This document shows, piece by piece, positions 1 to 8,547 of a stretch of 37,469 bases of DNA. Position numbers and translations under genes: made by a program. Every line of letters starts with the position of its first letter. The first letter of the stretch is position 1. Origin of the DNA: Corallococcus sp. (GTDB taxonomy: Bacteria > Bacillota > Clostridia > Christensenellales > CAG-314); the NCBI GenBank assembly GCA_023667435.1, contig JAMPAB010000009.1, positions 1 to 37,469 on the forward strand, written 5' to 3'. The notes beneath the pieces are model-generated. The model had not been told where the DNA came from. It saw only the letters and a program-made list of their open reading frames with translations, and made no database searches.

Positions 1-29
1 CTCATTCACAAGCAATTTAGTTATTTATC

Positions 30-54
30 TGTCCAACTTTTGGGGTTCATAGCA
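30..54. mobile_element. Possible terminal inverted repeat of an IS3-family (IS150-group) element
   Basis: Read on the minus strand, this stretch is TGAACCCCAAAAGTTGGACA preceded by TGCTA. From memory, IS150-group elements end with a pattern of the form TG...CCC-AAAA-TTGGACA, so this looks like one end of such an element with its body lying to the left, outside the window. No transposase can be read in the few bases that remain. The call rests on motif similarity alone. Confidence 0.4.
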
Positions 55-96
55 TAAACTGCAACGGCTTTCGATTTTCGATTGAAATTTTTACGC

Positions 97-128
97 CGAT
101 TTAAGGAAAAACGCTTTCCTCAAAATCG
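97..128 (-). terminator. Weak stem-loop after the HAD phosphatase gene
   Basis: On the minus strand, CGATTT and AGGAAA pair with TTTCCT and AAATCG around a five-base loop, separated by a small internal loop. It lies about 20 bases past the stop codon of the HAD gene. There is no good T run after it, so it may be a weak terminator or only a 3'-end stabilising hairpin. Confidence 0.35.
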
Positions 129-149
129 TAATTCGGCAACAAAACGAAT

Positions 150-986
150 TTATTTTTTAATATTGCGCGACACTTCGGATAAATTTTGGAAATTTCGGTT
201 GGCGCTGATTCTTACGAGAATACCTTTCATAGCGGTATCCAATTCGCTTTCCTCCGTGTAATCGCATTTAAGGTAAAAATCCACGCGTTCCTGATCGACG
301 AGATACGACGCGTCCGACGGCTTTTTGTAAACGCCGATGGAATATCCTCCGCGCTGACGGACGAGCTTCATACTTGGTACGTCGGTAAGACCGTCGCCTA
401 TGTATACCATCTGATCGAACGGCACGACGCGCTCGGCGCGAGGCATATACATATTGAGTTTCGTATGCTCACCCACGTCTTCCACGCCCTTGTTTATTCT
501 GTACAGAAACTGCGTTTTGCTTGTATAATTGATTGCAACCGACGGCCAAACGGGATCTCCGTTGTCGTCGTAAATATAGTCGCAGGCAAAAATATTGTAA
601 AACTCGTGCGCGATTTCACACCCCTCTATCATAGATTTAAGTCCGCAGGACAATATGTAGTGTCTTACTTCCAAACCGAGATTTTCGCCGTATGCGTTGA
701 TACGGGAAAACCATTCGCGTACTCCGTCGAAGAATTCCACTTCTTTTCCCATTTCGCGGAGAGCGCTTTGGGATATGCTTATTTGTTTTTCTTTGGCTTT
801 GGTCGCCATCAAATACATATACGCCAGTATATGGTCCATACTGTTTTCGTGAGCAATTTTGTCGCTTGTCTGCCAAAATTCTTCGGGACTCATTCCCAGC
901 GACGGAATAAAAGTAAATTCCTGCATATCGCGAGTAGACAGGGTATTGTCGAAATCGTAAATCAACGCAACAATCGGTTTGTTCAT
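150..986 (-). CDS. HAD-superfamily phosphatase
   Basis: This 278-residue cytoplasmic protein is a haloacid-dehalogenase-type phosphohydrolase. Motif I is DFDNTL at residues 11-16, giving the nucleophile Asp11 and the acid/base Asp13. Motif II is the serine in ILSCG (Ser113), and motif IV is GDGLTD at 197-202, whose aspartates bind Mg2+. A helical cap of about 90 residues follows motif I, as in the HAD-I (phosphoserine-phosphatase-like) class. The substrate cannot be told from the sequence. The ATG has an AGGAG site a few bases upstream. The gene starts 39 bases after the stop of the GH13 glucosidase and is probably cotranscribed with it, which would fit a sugar-phosphate substrate, but that is inference. 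Confidence 0.85.
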   Translation of the reverse strand: MNKPIVALIYDFDNTLSTRDMQEFTFIPSLGMSPEEFWQTSDKIAHENSMDHILAYMYLMATKAKEKQISISQSALREMGKEVEFFDGVREWFSRINAYGENLGLEVRHYILSCGLKSMIEGCEIAHEFYNIFACDYIYDDNGDPVWPSVAINYTSKTQFLYRINKGVEDVGEHTKLNMYMPRAERVVPFDQMVYIGDGLTDVPSMKLVRQRGGYSIGVYKKPSDASYLVDQERVDFYLKCDYTEESELDTAMKGILVRISANRNFQNLSEVSRNIKK

Positions 987-1025
987 AGATTTTCTCCTTG
1001 ATGAAACTGTTTTTTATAATATGCG

Positions 1026-2633
1026 TTATTTCAGCGTATTTGCAACAGAGCTTTTCTTCGCTTTATACGACGGACGTTTCGGCTCTTTTTTAAAAATTAT
1101 CGCAGTTTGAGGGGCGAGAAGCGTGTAGTCCCCTCTGCGCATAAACGCGTTCACCTGAAACAGCACTTCTCCTACCGGCATATGAAGAACGCGCTGCCCG
1201 TCGGTTGGATTAAACGCTACCATAACGTCCTCTCCGCGTTTATAACACAGCACGCCGTCGTCGGAACATTCCAATACCTCCAACGACGCGTCCGCCTGCA
1301 AGCTTTCGCAAGATAGGCGAAGACGGTTGAGAGCTTTGATATGACATAAGAGAGACAGCTCGAAACCTATTTGTTCGCTCACGCAAGGCGCATCCGAAGA
1401 ACGGTCTACGTCGAGATACAAATCCGCTCTATCTGCGGAGGAAAAACCTAAATTTTCCGCCTTACCGTCCCATTGCATAGGCGTGCGCGAACCCGTGCGC
1501 TGATAACCGCCTTCCTTTGACGGTTGAGGAAGATACCGCATACCTATTTCGTCGCCGTAATACACAAACGGAACGCCGGGCAAGGTGAGCAGAAAGACGT
1601 AGAATAATTGCAATTCTCTTTCCTGTAACGTATAAGACACGCGCGGCGTATCGTGATTTCCGCTGATAACGCTTATATATCCGTTATCCTTAGTAAGCGA
1701 CAGCTCTTCGAGATATTTGCTCATCATATTCTTTGCGGAAACGTGCGCCGTTTTGCAAAAATAACTCTTGTTGTTTCCCTGTTCGTCTATTTCGCGCGTG
1801 GCGTAATGCAACAGCTTATAGCGATGGTCCAATATGAAATCGCAATGGAATCCCGCTTCGTTTATCGCTCGCGGAGCGTCGCACCATTCGGAAACGAGCA
1901 TTGCTTCGGGGTAGTCCTTATCCAGCATAGCGCGAGCTCTGCGCCAGAGCGAAGCGGTCGCTTTCTTGCCTTCGTCGTTTTTAACCAGAGAATCCGCCAT
2001 ATCCACGCGGAAACCGTCGCTGCCGCGATCTAACCAAAACCGCATTACGTTGAGCATTTCGTCGAAAGTGGCCTGCGCGCGTTTATCCGTATAAGGAATC
2101 TGCCAGTCGGGGTGCGTTATATTATTAAATCCGTAATTGAGCGCGGGTTGACTGAGGAAGAAATTGAGCATATACGAACCGTCTCTGTCGGCGTTTCCGG
2201 CAACCCACGAATAACCTTCGGGTCTGTCCCAAACGCACTTCGTCCAAATATATCTGTCGCTGTACTCGTTAGCTTCGGGTTTGCAGCTTTCTTTAAACCA
2301 CTCGCATTTGTCCGACGTGTGTCCGGGAACGAGGTCCAAAATCACACGCATATTGCGTTTGTGCGCTTCTTTAAAAAGACGGTATAAGTCCTCGTTCGTC
2401 CCGTAACGCGGCGCGACGCGATAGTAATCCTGCACGTCGTATCCTGCGTCCATAAAGGGCGACAAAAAGCAGGGGTTAAGCCAAATCGCGTTAAATCCCG
2501 ATTCTTCGATATAATCGAGTTTTGCGATAATTCCGTTGAAATCGCCTATTCCGTCGCCGTTACTGTCGTAAAAGCTTTGCGGATATATTTCGTAAAAAAC
2601 AGCGTTTTTTAACCATTTCGGCATATTTTTCAT
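1026..2633 (-). CDS. GH13 alpha-glucosidase / alpha-amylase family glycoside hydrolase
   Basis: This 535-residue protein has no signal peptide and should act in the cytoplasm on maltose-type or isomaltose-type oligosaccharides. The (beta/alpha)8 barrel opens with YEIYPQSF and the calcium-type loop NGDGIGD (residues 25-31). Catalytic residues are visible: nucleophile Asp211 in GFRVD, acid/base Glu249 in LVSEW, and transition-state Asp328 in GNHD. Region I reads DLVPGH (100-105), with Gly where many relatives have Asn. The C-terminal part is a short beta domain. An in-frame extension to 2708 is rejected: the start at 2633 has an AGAGGA site, and a promoter lies inside the extended frame. The linkage specificity (alpha-1,4, alpha-1,6 or trehalose-type) is unresolved. 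Confidence 0.9.
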   Translation of the reverse strand: MKNMPKWLKNAVFYEIYPQSFYDSNGDGIGDFNGIIAKLDYIEESGFNAIWLNPCFLSPFMDAGYDVQDYYRVAPRYGTNEDLYRLFKEAHKRNMRVILDLVPGHTSDKCEWFKESCKPEANEYSDRYIWTKCVWDRPEGYSWVAGNADRDGSYMLNFFLSQPALNYGFNNITHPDWQIPYTDKRAQATFDEMLNVMRFWLDRGSDGFRVDMADSLVKNDEGKKATASLWRRARAMLDKDYPEAMLVSEWCDAPRAINEAGFHCDFILDHRYKLLHYATREIDEQGNNKSYFCKTAHVSAKNMMSKYLEELSLTKDNGYISVISGNHDTPRVSYTLQERELQLFYVFLLTLPGVPFVYYGDEIGMRYLPQPSKEGGYQRTGSRTPMQWDGKAENLGFSSADRADLYLDVDRSSDAPCVSEQIGFELSLLCHIKALNRLRLSCESLQADASLEVLECSDDGVLCYKRGEDVMVAFNPTDGQRVLHMPVGEVLFQVNAFMRRGDYTLLAPQTAIIFKKEPKRPSYKAKKSSVANTLK

Positions 2634-2679
2634 AATTATTGTCCTCTTTTTATTCGCAAAAAATCTCCTGTGAATATTT

Positions 2680-2708
2680 AGTATACAACATTTAAATCGC
2701 AATTTCAA
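2680..2708 (-). promoter_or_regulatory. SigA-type promoter of the GH13-HAD unit
   Basis: On the minus strand, TTGAAA (2703-2708) and TATACT (2680-2685) are separated by 17 bases. Transcription would begin near 2673, about 40 bases before the ATG at 2633. This supports the shorter start of the glucosidase. Confidence 0.7.
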
Positions 2709-2820
2709 TACTTTTTCAAAATATAACGTTGCCGCGCTGCGTCCCTGTCGATTATGTACAAAAAAGCGTTCTCATTTTATAACCGCGCATTTTCCATATA
2801 TTGCGACTGTCTTGAATAAA

Positions 2821-2853
2821 TACAAAAGTATGCCGACAACAGCCGACATACTT
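2821..2853 (-). terminator. Intrinsic terminator of the RND exporter gene
   Basis: On the minus strand, a 12-bp stem (2853-2842 with 2837-2826, two G-U pairs) closes a four-base loop and runs into TTTTGTATTTATT. It lies 40 bases past the stop codon of the RND gene. Confidence 0.75.
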
Positions 2854-2892
2854 ATTGTATATTATTTTAAATTATCCGTCAAACCGCAAATT

Positions 2893-5800
2893 TTACGCAA
2901 GCTCTGTCGGATTTTCCTGCGGTTGCGCAAGGGGAGGTTCCGCCTCGTTTTGTTCATCGTTTTCTACTGCGTTGCCGCCGTTGTCAACTCCGCTTTTTTT
3001 GGCGGAATCGAACTTGATGCGTTTGACTATGCAGTAGAAGCACGGTATAAGAACAAGCGTTACAAGCGTACCCAACAGCAGACCTCCGATTACGACAATA
3101 CCCATAGGCTGCATAAGTTCTCCGCCGCGTCCCAAACCCAGCGCAAGGGGAACGAGCGCAAGTATAGTTGTAAGCGTTGTCATAAGTATCGGGCGCAAAC
3201 GCGACTTGCATCCTTCCAATACCGCCTCCTGCAAGGAAACGCCGTCTTTTATCAGCTGTTCGATTTTGTCGATCATAACTATCGCGCCGTTTACGATTAC
3301 GCCCATCAGCATAATGATACCGACGAACGACACTACGTTTAAAGTCGTTCCCGTAATGGCCAACGCAAGGAATCCGCCCGTAAAACTGAAAGGAATAGAC
3401 ATTATAACGATAAACGGTTTTACAAGCGATTCAAACTGACACGCCATTACTCCGTACAACAACAGGAACGCCGCGATAAGCGAAACGACAAGTCCGTTCA
3501 TAGCGTCTTCGAGATAGTGCGCCACGCCTCCCTGTTGATAGGAAACTTCGGGATATTCCGACAAAACCTCGTCAACGACTTTTTGCACGCGTTTGCCGAT
3601 TGTACCCATATCGGTATTGTAGCTTTCGATATCTACGGTAGTTACGTATTTTCCGTCCAACTTGTTTACCGACGTTACGACATCCGATTCCGTATAATAT
3701 TTTCCGTCTGCAGTTTTTTTCAATACGTCGGAAATCTTTATCGCGCCGTCGCTGTCGAAACCTACCGTCACGTTACACAATTCGTCAAGACTGTTTTTGG
3801 TCTCGTCGGCAAATATTACGTTAACCTGTCTGTCGTCGCCGTCGATTTTGACGTTAGCGGCAGTATAACCGGACATACCCACTCTTAACAGCAATACGGC
3901 ATTTTGATAATCCACTCCGCGACGGGCGCATTCTTCCTTGTCGAATACCAACGAGTATTCCTTGTTTTTCTGCGGAGTATTGTCCGTAACCGAAGCCACG
4001 CCTTCAACGGATTTAAGCCTGTCGGCTATTTTGCCTGCAACCTCCGACAACAGCGTCATATCGTCGGACAACAGCGTTACGGACTGCCCCGCCATTTCTC
4101 CCGTAAGTTCCGCTACTACTCCGTCGATTTCCAAAACGGTAATATTAGTTGCGTTAATTTGTTTACCTGCAAGAAGCTTCCGAATATCGTTAACGGTTTC
4201 GCTTGTTACGAGCTGCTTCGTGTCCGTCTGTATACGCACTACGCCCGTAATAGTCAATGGCATCATACCCTGTTTTCCTACGGTATACGCCACGTGAATA
4301 AGCTTGTCTCCGTACTCGTCGCGAACCGCTTTCGTGACCGCCTTAGTCGCTTCATTTGCGTCGTCTAATGTTGCCGCGCCGTTGAAACGTAAATTGACTT
4401 CTATAACGCCCTTATCTACGCTAGGCAGGAAATCGGTACCTGTAGTAAACACCAGTCCTACGCTTCCCGCAAACAATACTAACGCCACAACGCATACGAT
4501 TACGCGCTTAGTGAGAACCTTAGACAGTATCTTGCCGTAGCCGTTTTCCATTCGGAACAACAGACTGCGTTTGCGTTCCGCCTTATCCGTCGGCCGTTTT
4601 TGACGTTTTTTGCCTTTCTTTTTCGACGTTTTTTCTTTCTTGGCGTCCGTCGTTTCCGTCAAAGTTTCCGCCGCTTCGCGCTCGGAATTTTTTACGGAAT
4701 CGCATTCGTCATATAACGCGTTCGACTTTCCGCGAGGTTCGCCGTCTTCGAACGTACCGACGGGTACCTTGTTGCCTTGCGCGTCCTTTTTGTAGCGAGG
4801 ACGGGGCGAGCGGTGATAAATCAAATGATACAGCGACGGTATTACCGTAATTGCAACAAGCAAGGACATAACTATCGAGAACAGTATCGCCCATACCAAA
4901 TCGTAAAATATTTCGCGCGTAAGTCCCTGCGCAAACAGTATGGGAAAGAACACGCATATGTTCGTGAGCGTAGACGCAAGCAGCGATCCCGCAACTTCGC
5001 GCGTACCGTTAAGGCAGCTGTCGAATACGCTTTCGCCCCTGTCGCGGCGTTTTGTTATGCTTTCCAACACCACTATGCTGTTGTCAACCAACATACCTAT
5101 GCCGACGGCAAGACCGCCCAGCGATACCATATTAAGCGATATGCCCATCGCCCACAAACCGAGCAGCGCGACAAGCACGGATAACGGCATCGTTATAGAA
5201 ACTACCAACGACGAGCCTATTTTGCCTACGAACAGGTATATGATAAGCACCGCAAGCACTCCGCCGATTATTATCGAGGTCAAAACGTTCATTATGCTGT
5301 CGTTGATAAATTCCGCCTTGTCGTCTAACAGCACTATCAAACTGTCTATGTCCGCTTCGCCTATAACCTCTTTTACCGCGTTGACAACGTCGGTTGTATT
5401 AGCGTCGGATACGGCGTATACTTCCAACGTTACGGATAAATAACCGTTGTATTCGGCGTACGCTTGATAAGTAGTAAGGTCGCTAACTTTTCCCACGTAA
5501 GCTACGGGAACGATTAGAGCGGACGCATCCTCCGACGCGTCTACTACGCGAACGAACCTTACCGTGTCCAAAGTAGGCGTAATGCCCAAATCCGTATCGT
5601 CTAAGTTTAATCTGTCGTAAAGCGACAACAGCTGTTCGTCGGTAAATACAATATACGAACCGTAGCTGTAATAGTTGGACGCAATCTGCTCGTCCGTCAA
5701 CGCAACCGTTTTTCCCTCCGCGTCGACTATTTTATTGTCGGAATCGACAACCCGTCCGAAACCGTTGATTTTAAACTCTTTATTGCCGATTAAAACGACT

Positions 5801-7617
5801 ATTTCTCCGTCGTCGTTACGCGTGACTGTTTCTCCGTTGACGTAAACCGCGTTTCCGTCGGCGTCAACGCGCTTTTCCTTTTCTTCGGTAAGCACGCGGA
5901 CAACACTCTCTTTACCGTTTACGTCCGCATTAAAGTTTTCAAGACGGATGATGTGAATGACCTGAGGAGACATCAGCGCCTGAAAATCGTTACCCTGAGC
6001 GGAATTGATAAACAGCGCGGCAAACAGCTCGTCGGAAATTATCGGCGATTCGCTTTCAATGCCGTTGTTAAGATTTTCTTCCGCTTCTTTTACTGCGTCG
6101 ATAATATTTCTGTACGCTACGGTATTGACCGAATCGGCAAACTCGCAAACTTTAACCGCATCTTCGTGCGAAAACGTTTCCTTATCGCACGACGCGTCGC
6201 AATCGGCGTGACGTTCATCCGAATGTAAGATATCCAGTCCCGCAAATCTGTCGCTATACGCAATTTCGCCGTCGTCGGTTACATATTCGCCTAACTCGTC
6301 GCGTACGGGGAATTGCTTATATACCGTTTCGCCGTTTTCAATATAATCGATTACCTGTCCGCCGTCTTGGAAAAGCATTGCGAATTGATCGTAAGTTATA
6401 TCGTCGCCGTTTAATTCGCCGTCGCCGTTTTCGTCGGCATTGGGAACGGCCGCTCTGAAATCCACCAACTTAAACCAGTCTGCTTTGAGAGAACCGTCTT
6501 TCGCTCCGTCTCTCAACCACACCAACACGTCGTACGACAGATTGTAATTTCCGCTTTCCGATAACGCCAGTAAATCCTCGTCCGACATATTGACGAATTC
6601 TTCGTTTTGTACAAGCTCGTTTTCGATCGTGTTCCACAAAAGCCGCAGACGTTGACTGTTGTTTTCCCTTACCAACGACATTAACGATTTGATACTTGCA
6701 AGGTTGTCGTACTGATCTTCCAACTCTGTCGAAGATTTTCCCTCGATTTCGTCTATAACGTCGCGCGCGGAAAGCGCCTTGTCTACGTAATCGTCAAACT
6801 CTTCTTTCGTGCAGTACGCGTAAGTTTTAACGGCGACCTGCAAAGCCGATACAGAGGACACCGCGCTCGTACCTAAATCCATCTTGACGGGCAGCTGCAT
6901 TACCTGCAACACGCTCGTGGCGTCGGATGCGTTACGTATCGATACCACCGAGCCGTCCTGAAGTATTGTGCCGAGCGGCAAATTAAGACTTTCCAAAGAC
7001 AGCGCCTGCACGATTGCGAGCGCGGTAATATCCAATCCCTGCAACGCGGTTATTTCTATCTGCTTTTCCGGTTTGCCCAAAACGGACACCGACCCTACGC
7101 CCTCTATTGCGCGCAGTTTCGTTGCCAACGCGTCGGCGTCTTTTGCCAGATCGGACAAATCGTCTTCCGTCAGATTTAATTTTTGTTTATACACAGTAAG
7201 CGTAGCCGCCGCCGTACCGTTCATATCTATTTTTACAAACGACGGTTTTTGGCAGGCGGAAGGTAACGTTACGTTATCAAAAGCGTCTTCGATGGCAGAT
7301 ATTTTTACGTCTATATCCGTGCCGTAATCGAAAGTAAGTATGCTTACGGATACGTTGTCGTACGACCGCGTTTCCAACTCGGTAATACCGGGAATCGTCT
7401 TTAATATGTTTTCCAACGGTTGTGTGACGTCTTCTTCTACGCTGCTTGCCGCAGCTCCGGGATAAATAACCGTAACGCCCAACATCGGCATTTTGATATT
7501 AGGCAGAAGATTAGTCGACATATTCATAGTAGCCAACACGCCTACTGCAAGCAAAATCACTACCAACACGCAAACAGTAACGGGACGTTTTATTGTGGTT
7601 TTTATAAGAGAATTCAT
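2893..7617 (-). CDS. RND-family efflux permease (SwrC/AcrB-like) with a very large extracytoplasmic insertion
   Basis: This is a proton-driven exporter of the HAE/SwrC type, 1574 residues against about 1030-1060 for usual members. The first membrane segment (12-32) and the porter start (LLPNIKMPML) are canonical, as are the central membrane bundle (about 775-935, with GMLVDNSIVVLE at 841-852) and the second half with its C-terminal bundle. Residues of about 265-700 are an extra block inside the first extracytoplasmic loop. It contains a dockerin/EF-hand-like calcium loop DENGDGELNGDD (395-406). A second addition, about 945-1017, is a Lys-rich cytoplasmic linker. The ATG has a GAGAGG site. No adaptor or outer-membrane partner is adjacent, as expected for a monoderm. 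The substrate is unknown; drugs, surfactants or lipids are possible. Confidence 0.9.
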   Translation of the reverse strand: MNSLIKTTIKRPVTVCVLVVILLAVGVLATMNMSTNLLPNIKMPMLGVTVIYPGAAASSVEEDVTQPLENILKTIPGITELETRSYDNVSVSILTFDYGTDIDVKISAIEDAFDNVTLPSACQKPSFVKIDMNGTAAATLTVYKQKLNLTEDDLSDLAKDADALATKLRAIEGVGSVSVLGKPEKQIEITALQGLDITALAIVQALSLESLNLPLGTILQDGSVVSIRNASDATSVLQVMQLPVKMDLGTSAVSSVSALQVAVKTYAYCTKEEFDDYVDKALSARDVIDEIEGKSSTELEDQYDNLASIKSLMSLVRENNSQRLRLLWNTIENELVQNEEFVNMSDEDLLALSESGNYNLSYDVLVWLRDGAKDGSLKADWFKLVDFRAAVPNADENGDGELNGDDITYDQFAMLFQDGGQVIDYIENGETVYKQFPVRDELGEYVTDDGEIAYSDRFAGLDILHSDERHADCDASCDKETFSHEDAVKVCEFADSVNTVAYRNIIDAVKEAEENLNNGIESESPIISDELFAALFINSAQGNDFQALMSPQVIHIIRLENFNADVNGKESVVRVLTEEKEKRVDADGNAVYVNGETVTRNDDGEIVVLIGNKEFKINGFGRVVDSDNKIVDAEGKTVALTDEQIASNYYSYGSYIVFTDEQLLSLYDRLNLDDTDLGITPTLDTVRFVRVVDASEDASALIVPVAYVGKVSDLTTYQAYAEYNGYLSVTLEVYAVSDANTTDVVNAVKEVIGEADIDSLIVLLDDKAEFINDSIMNVLTSIIIGGVLAVLIIYLFVGKIGSSLVVSITMPLSVLVALLGLWAMGISLNMVSLGGLAVGIGMLVDNSIVVLESITKRRDRGESVFDSCLNGTREVAGSLLASTLTNICVFFPILFAQGLTREIFYDLVWAILFSIVMSLLVAITVIPSLYHLIYHRSPRPRYKKDAQGNKVPVGTFEDGEPRGKSNALYDECDSVKNSEREAAETLTETTDAKKEKTSKKKGKKRQKRPTDKAERKRSLLFRMENGYGKILSKVLTKRVIVCVVALVLFAGSVGLVFTTGTDFLPSVDKGVIEVNLRFNGAATLDDANEATKAVTKAVRDEYGDKLIHVAYTVGKQGMMPLTITGVVRIQTDTKQLVTSETVNDIRKLLAGKQINATNITVLEIDGVVAELTGEMAGQSVTLLSDDMTLLSEVAGKIADRLKSVEGVASVTDNTPQKNKEYSLVFDKEECARRGVDYQNAVLLLRVGMSGYTAANVKIDGDDRQVNVIFADETKNSLDELCNVTVGFDSDGAIKISDVLKKTADGKYYTESDVVTSVNKLDGKYVTTVDIESYNTDMGTIGKRVQKVVDEVLSEYPEVSYQQGGVAHYLEDAMNGLVVSLIAAFLLLYGVMACQFESLVKPFIVIMSIPFSFTGGFLALAITGTTLNVVSFVGIIMLMGVIVNGAIVMIDKIEQLIKDGVSLQEAVLEGCKSRLRPILMTTLTTILALVPLALGLGRGGELMQPMGIVVIGGLLLGTLVTLVLIPCFYCIVKRIKFDSAKKSGVDNGGNAVENDEQNEAEPPLAQPQENPTELA

Positions 7618-7653
7618 CGCTACCTCTCAACACGTTATGTTTAACGGATATAA

Positions 7654-7676
7654 TGCGCTAAAGCGCGCTTTGCGCA
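7654..7676. promoter_or_regulatory. Imperfect inverted repeat in the RND leader (candidate operator or leader hairpin)
   Basis: TGCGC-T-AAAGC and GCTTTGCGCA form a near-perfect inverted repeat with a one-base bulge. It lies between the predicted transcription start (near 7690) and the ATG of the RND gene. This is a plausible position for a TetR- or MarR-type repressor site, or for a 5'-UTR hairpin. No regulator gene is adjacent. Confidence 0.4.
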
Positions 7677-7695
7677 ACAGCTTTCATTCGAGCAT

Positions 7696-7724
7696 ATTTT
7701 ACACAATTATGCCGATTTTGGCAA
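7696..7724 (-). promoter_or_regulatory. SigA-type promoter of the RND exporter
   Basis: On the minus strand, TTGCCA (7719-7724) and TAAAAT (7696-7701) are 17 bases apart, about 75 bases ahead of the ATG. The rest of the 367-base gap between the RND gene and hsp20 (7725-7915) shows no convincing gene or site. Confidence 0.65.
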
Positions 7725-7918
7725 ATGCGTTACAAAACTTTTTTGCGCGTTCGTCTTCAAATTTTCGCAATAATATTTTGCTCCGTTTATTTTCCTTATA
7801 TCCTACTGCGATAACCTTTAAAACAGCTGATTTTTCCGCAGACGGAAAAACGGAGTAACGCCCGTGTACGAGACAGGCAACAAACGCGCAAACCGAATCG
7901 TTCGCGTAAAACGTCCGC

Positions 7919-7961
7919 AAAAAATGCAAGTCCCAAACGGACTTGTCCGCTTGAGACTTGC
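7919..7961 (-). terminator. Intrinsic terminator of hsp20
   Basis: On the minus strand, a long stem (7961-7945 with 7942-7926, two G-U pairs) is followed after one A by six T. It lies 24 bases past the hsp20 stop codon. This is a strong canonical terminator. Confidence 0.88.
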
Positions 7962-7984
7962 AAACATATGGAGAGAAATTGTGA

Positions 7985-8386
7985 TCAATCGATATTGATA
8001 GCGTGTTTCGTTTCTTCCTTGCTTTCCTTAGGAACGGTTACAAACAATACGCCGCTTTCGTATTTGGCTTTGATTTTCGTTTCGTCGACGTCGCCCATAT
8101 AGAAACTGCGCGAACAGCTCATAGCGCGCTCTCTGCGGATATAACGGGTATTATCCGACGCGCTTTCTTTCTTTGCCGAAATAGTGAGATATCCGTTTTC
8201 AAAATTCAAAGTTATGTCCTTTTTTTCGAAACCGGGCATTTCTACGTCCAACGCGTACTCCTTTTCCGTTTCTTTGATATCCGTCTTCATAAAAGAGCTT
8301 TCCTGGTCTACGTAGAAAGGACGGAAAAAGCTGTCGAACGCCTCGTCAAACAAATCGTTATTTCTGTGAGTAAGATAATTTTTCAT
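7985..8386 (-). CDS. hsp20: Hsp20 / alpha-crystallin small heat-shock protein
   Basis: This 133-residue ATP-independent holdase binds unfolding proteins in the cytoplasm. The alpha-crystallin domain spans about 33-130. It shows the usual opening DIKETEKEYALDVEMPGF, the NGYLTISA strand, and the ESGVLFVTVPK signature near the C terminus, ending in a short HAINID tail. The N-terminal arm (LFDEAFDSFFRPF) is the typical Phe-rich oligomerisation segment. The ATG has an AGGAG site. The gene is monocistronic, with its own consensus promoter, a CIRCE operator at the start of transcription and a strong terminator. This indicates heat-shock control by HrcA. Confidence 0.95.
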   Translation of the reverse strand: MKNYLTHRNNDLFDEAFDSFFRPFYVDQESSFMKTDIKETEKEYALDVEMPGFEKKDITLNFENGYLTISAKKESASDNTRYIRRERAMSCSRSFYMGDVDETKIKAKYESGVLFVTVPKESKEETKHAINID

Positions 8387-8491
8387 AATCGTAATCTCCT
8401 TTATTGTTTAAATTATTGTCAAAAGCAATCCGTTCTATACCTTTGCGAGCGTATTTTATGCGAATTATTTAGCAATCGCCCACACTGTTTG

Positions 8492-8518
8492 TTAGCACTC
8501 TTGCTCGTTGACTGCTAA
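8492..8518. promoter_or_regulatory. CIRCE operator (HrcA binding site)
   Basis: TTAGCACTC (8492-8500), nine spacer bases and GACTGCTAA (8510-8518) match the CIRCE consensus TTAGCACTC-N9-GAGTGCTAA with a single mismatch in the second arm. It begins right after the -10 box of the hsp20 promoter and covers the predicted transcription start, the classical position for HrcA repression. Confidence 0.92.
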
Positions 8519-8519
8519 C

Positions 8520-8547
8520 ATTATACCACATTATATGCGTTTGTCAA
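8520..8547 (-). promoter_or_regulatory. Consensus SigA promoter of hsp20
   Basis: On the minus strand, TTGACA (8542-8547) and TATAAT (8520-8525) are both perfect and 16 bases apart. Transcription would start inside the CIRCE element. Confidence 0.88.

Noticed and set aside
2634..2708. 25-residue N-terminal extension of the GH13 enzyme
   Set aside because: The promoter boxes at 2680-2708 lie inside it, and the start at 2633 has a good ribosome binding site.
7699..7929. 76-codon minus-strand open frame between the RND gene and hsp20
   Set aside because: It overlaps the T run of the hsp20 terminator at its start and the RND promoter at its end, and has no family resemblance.
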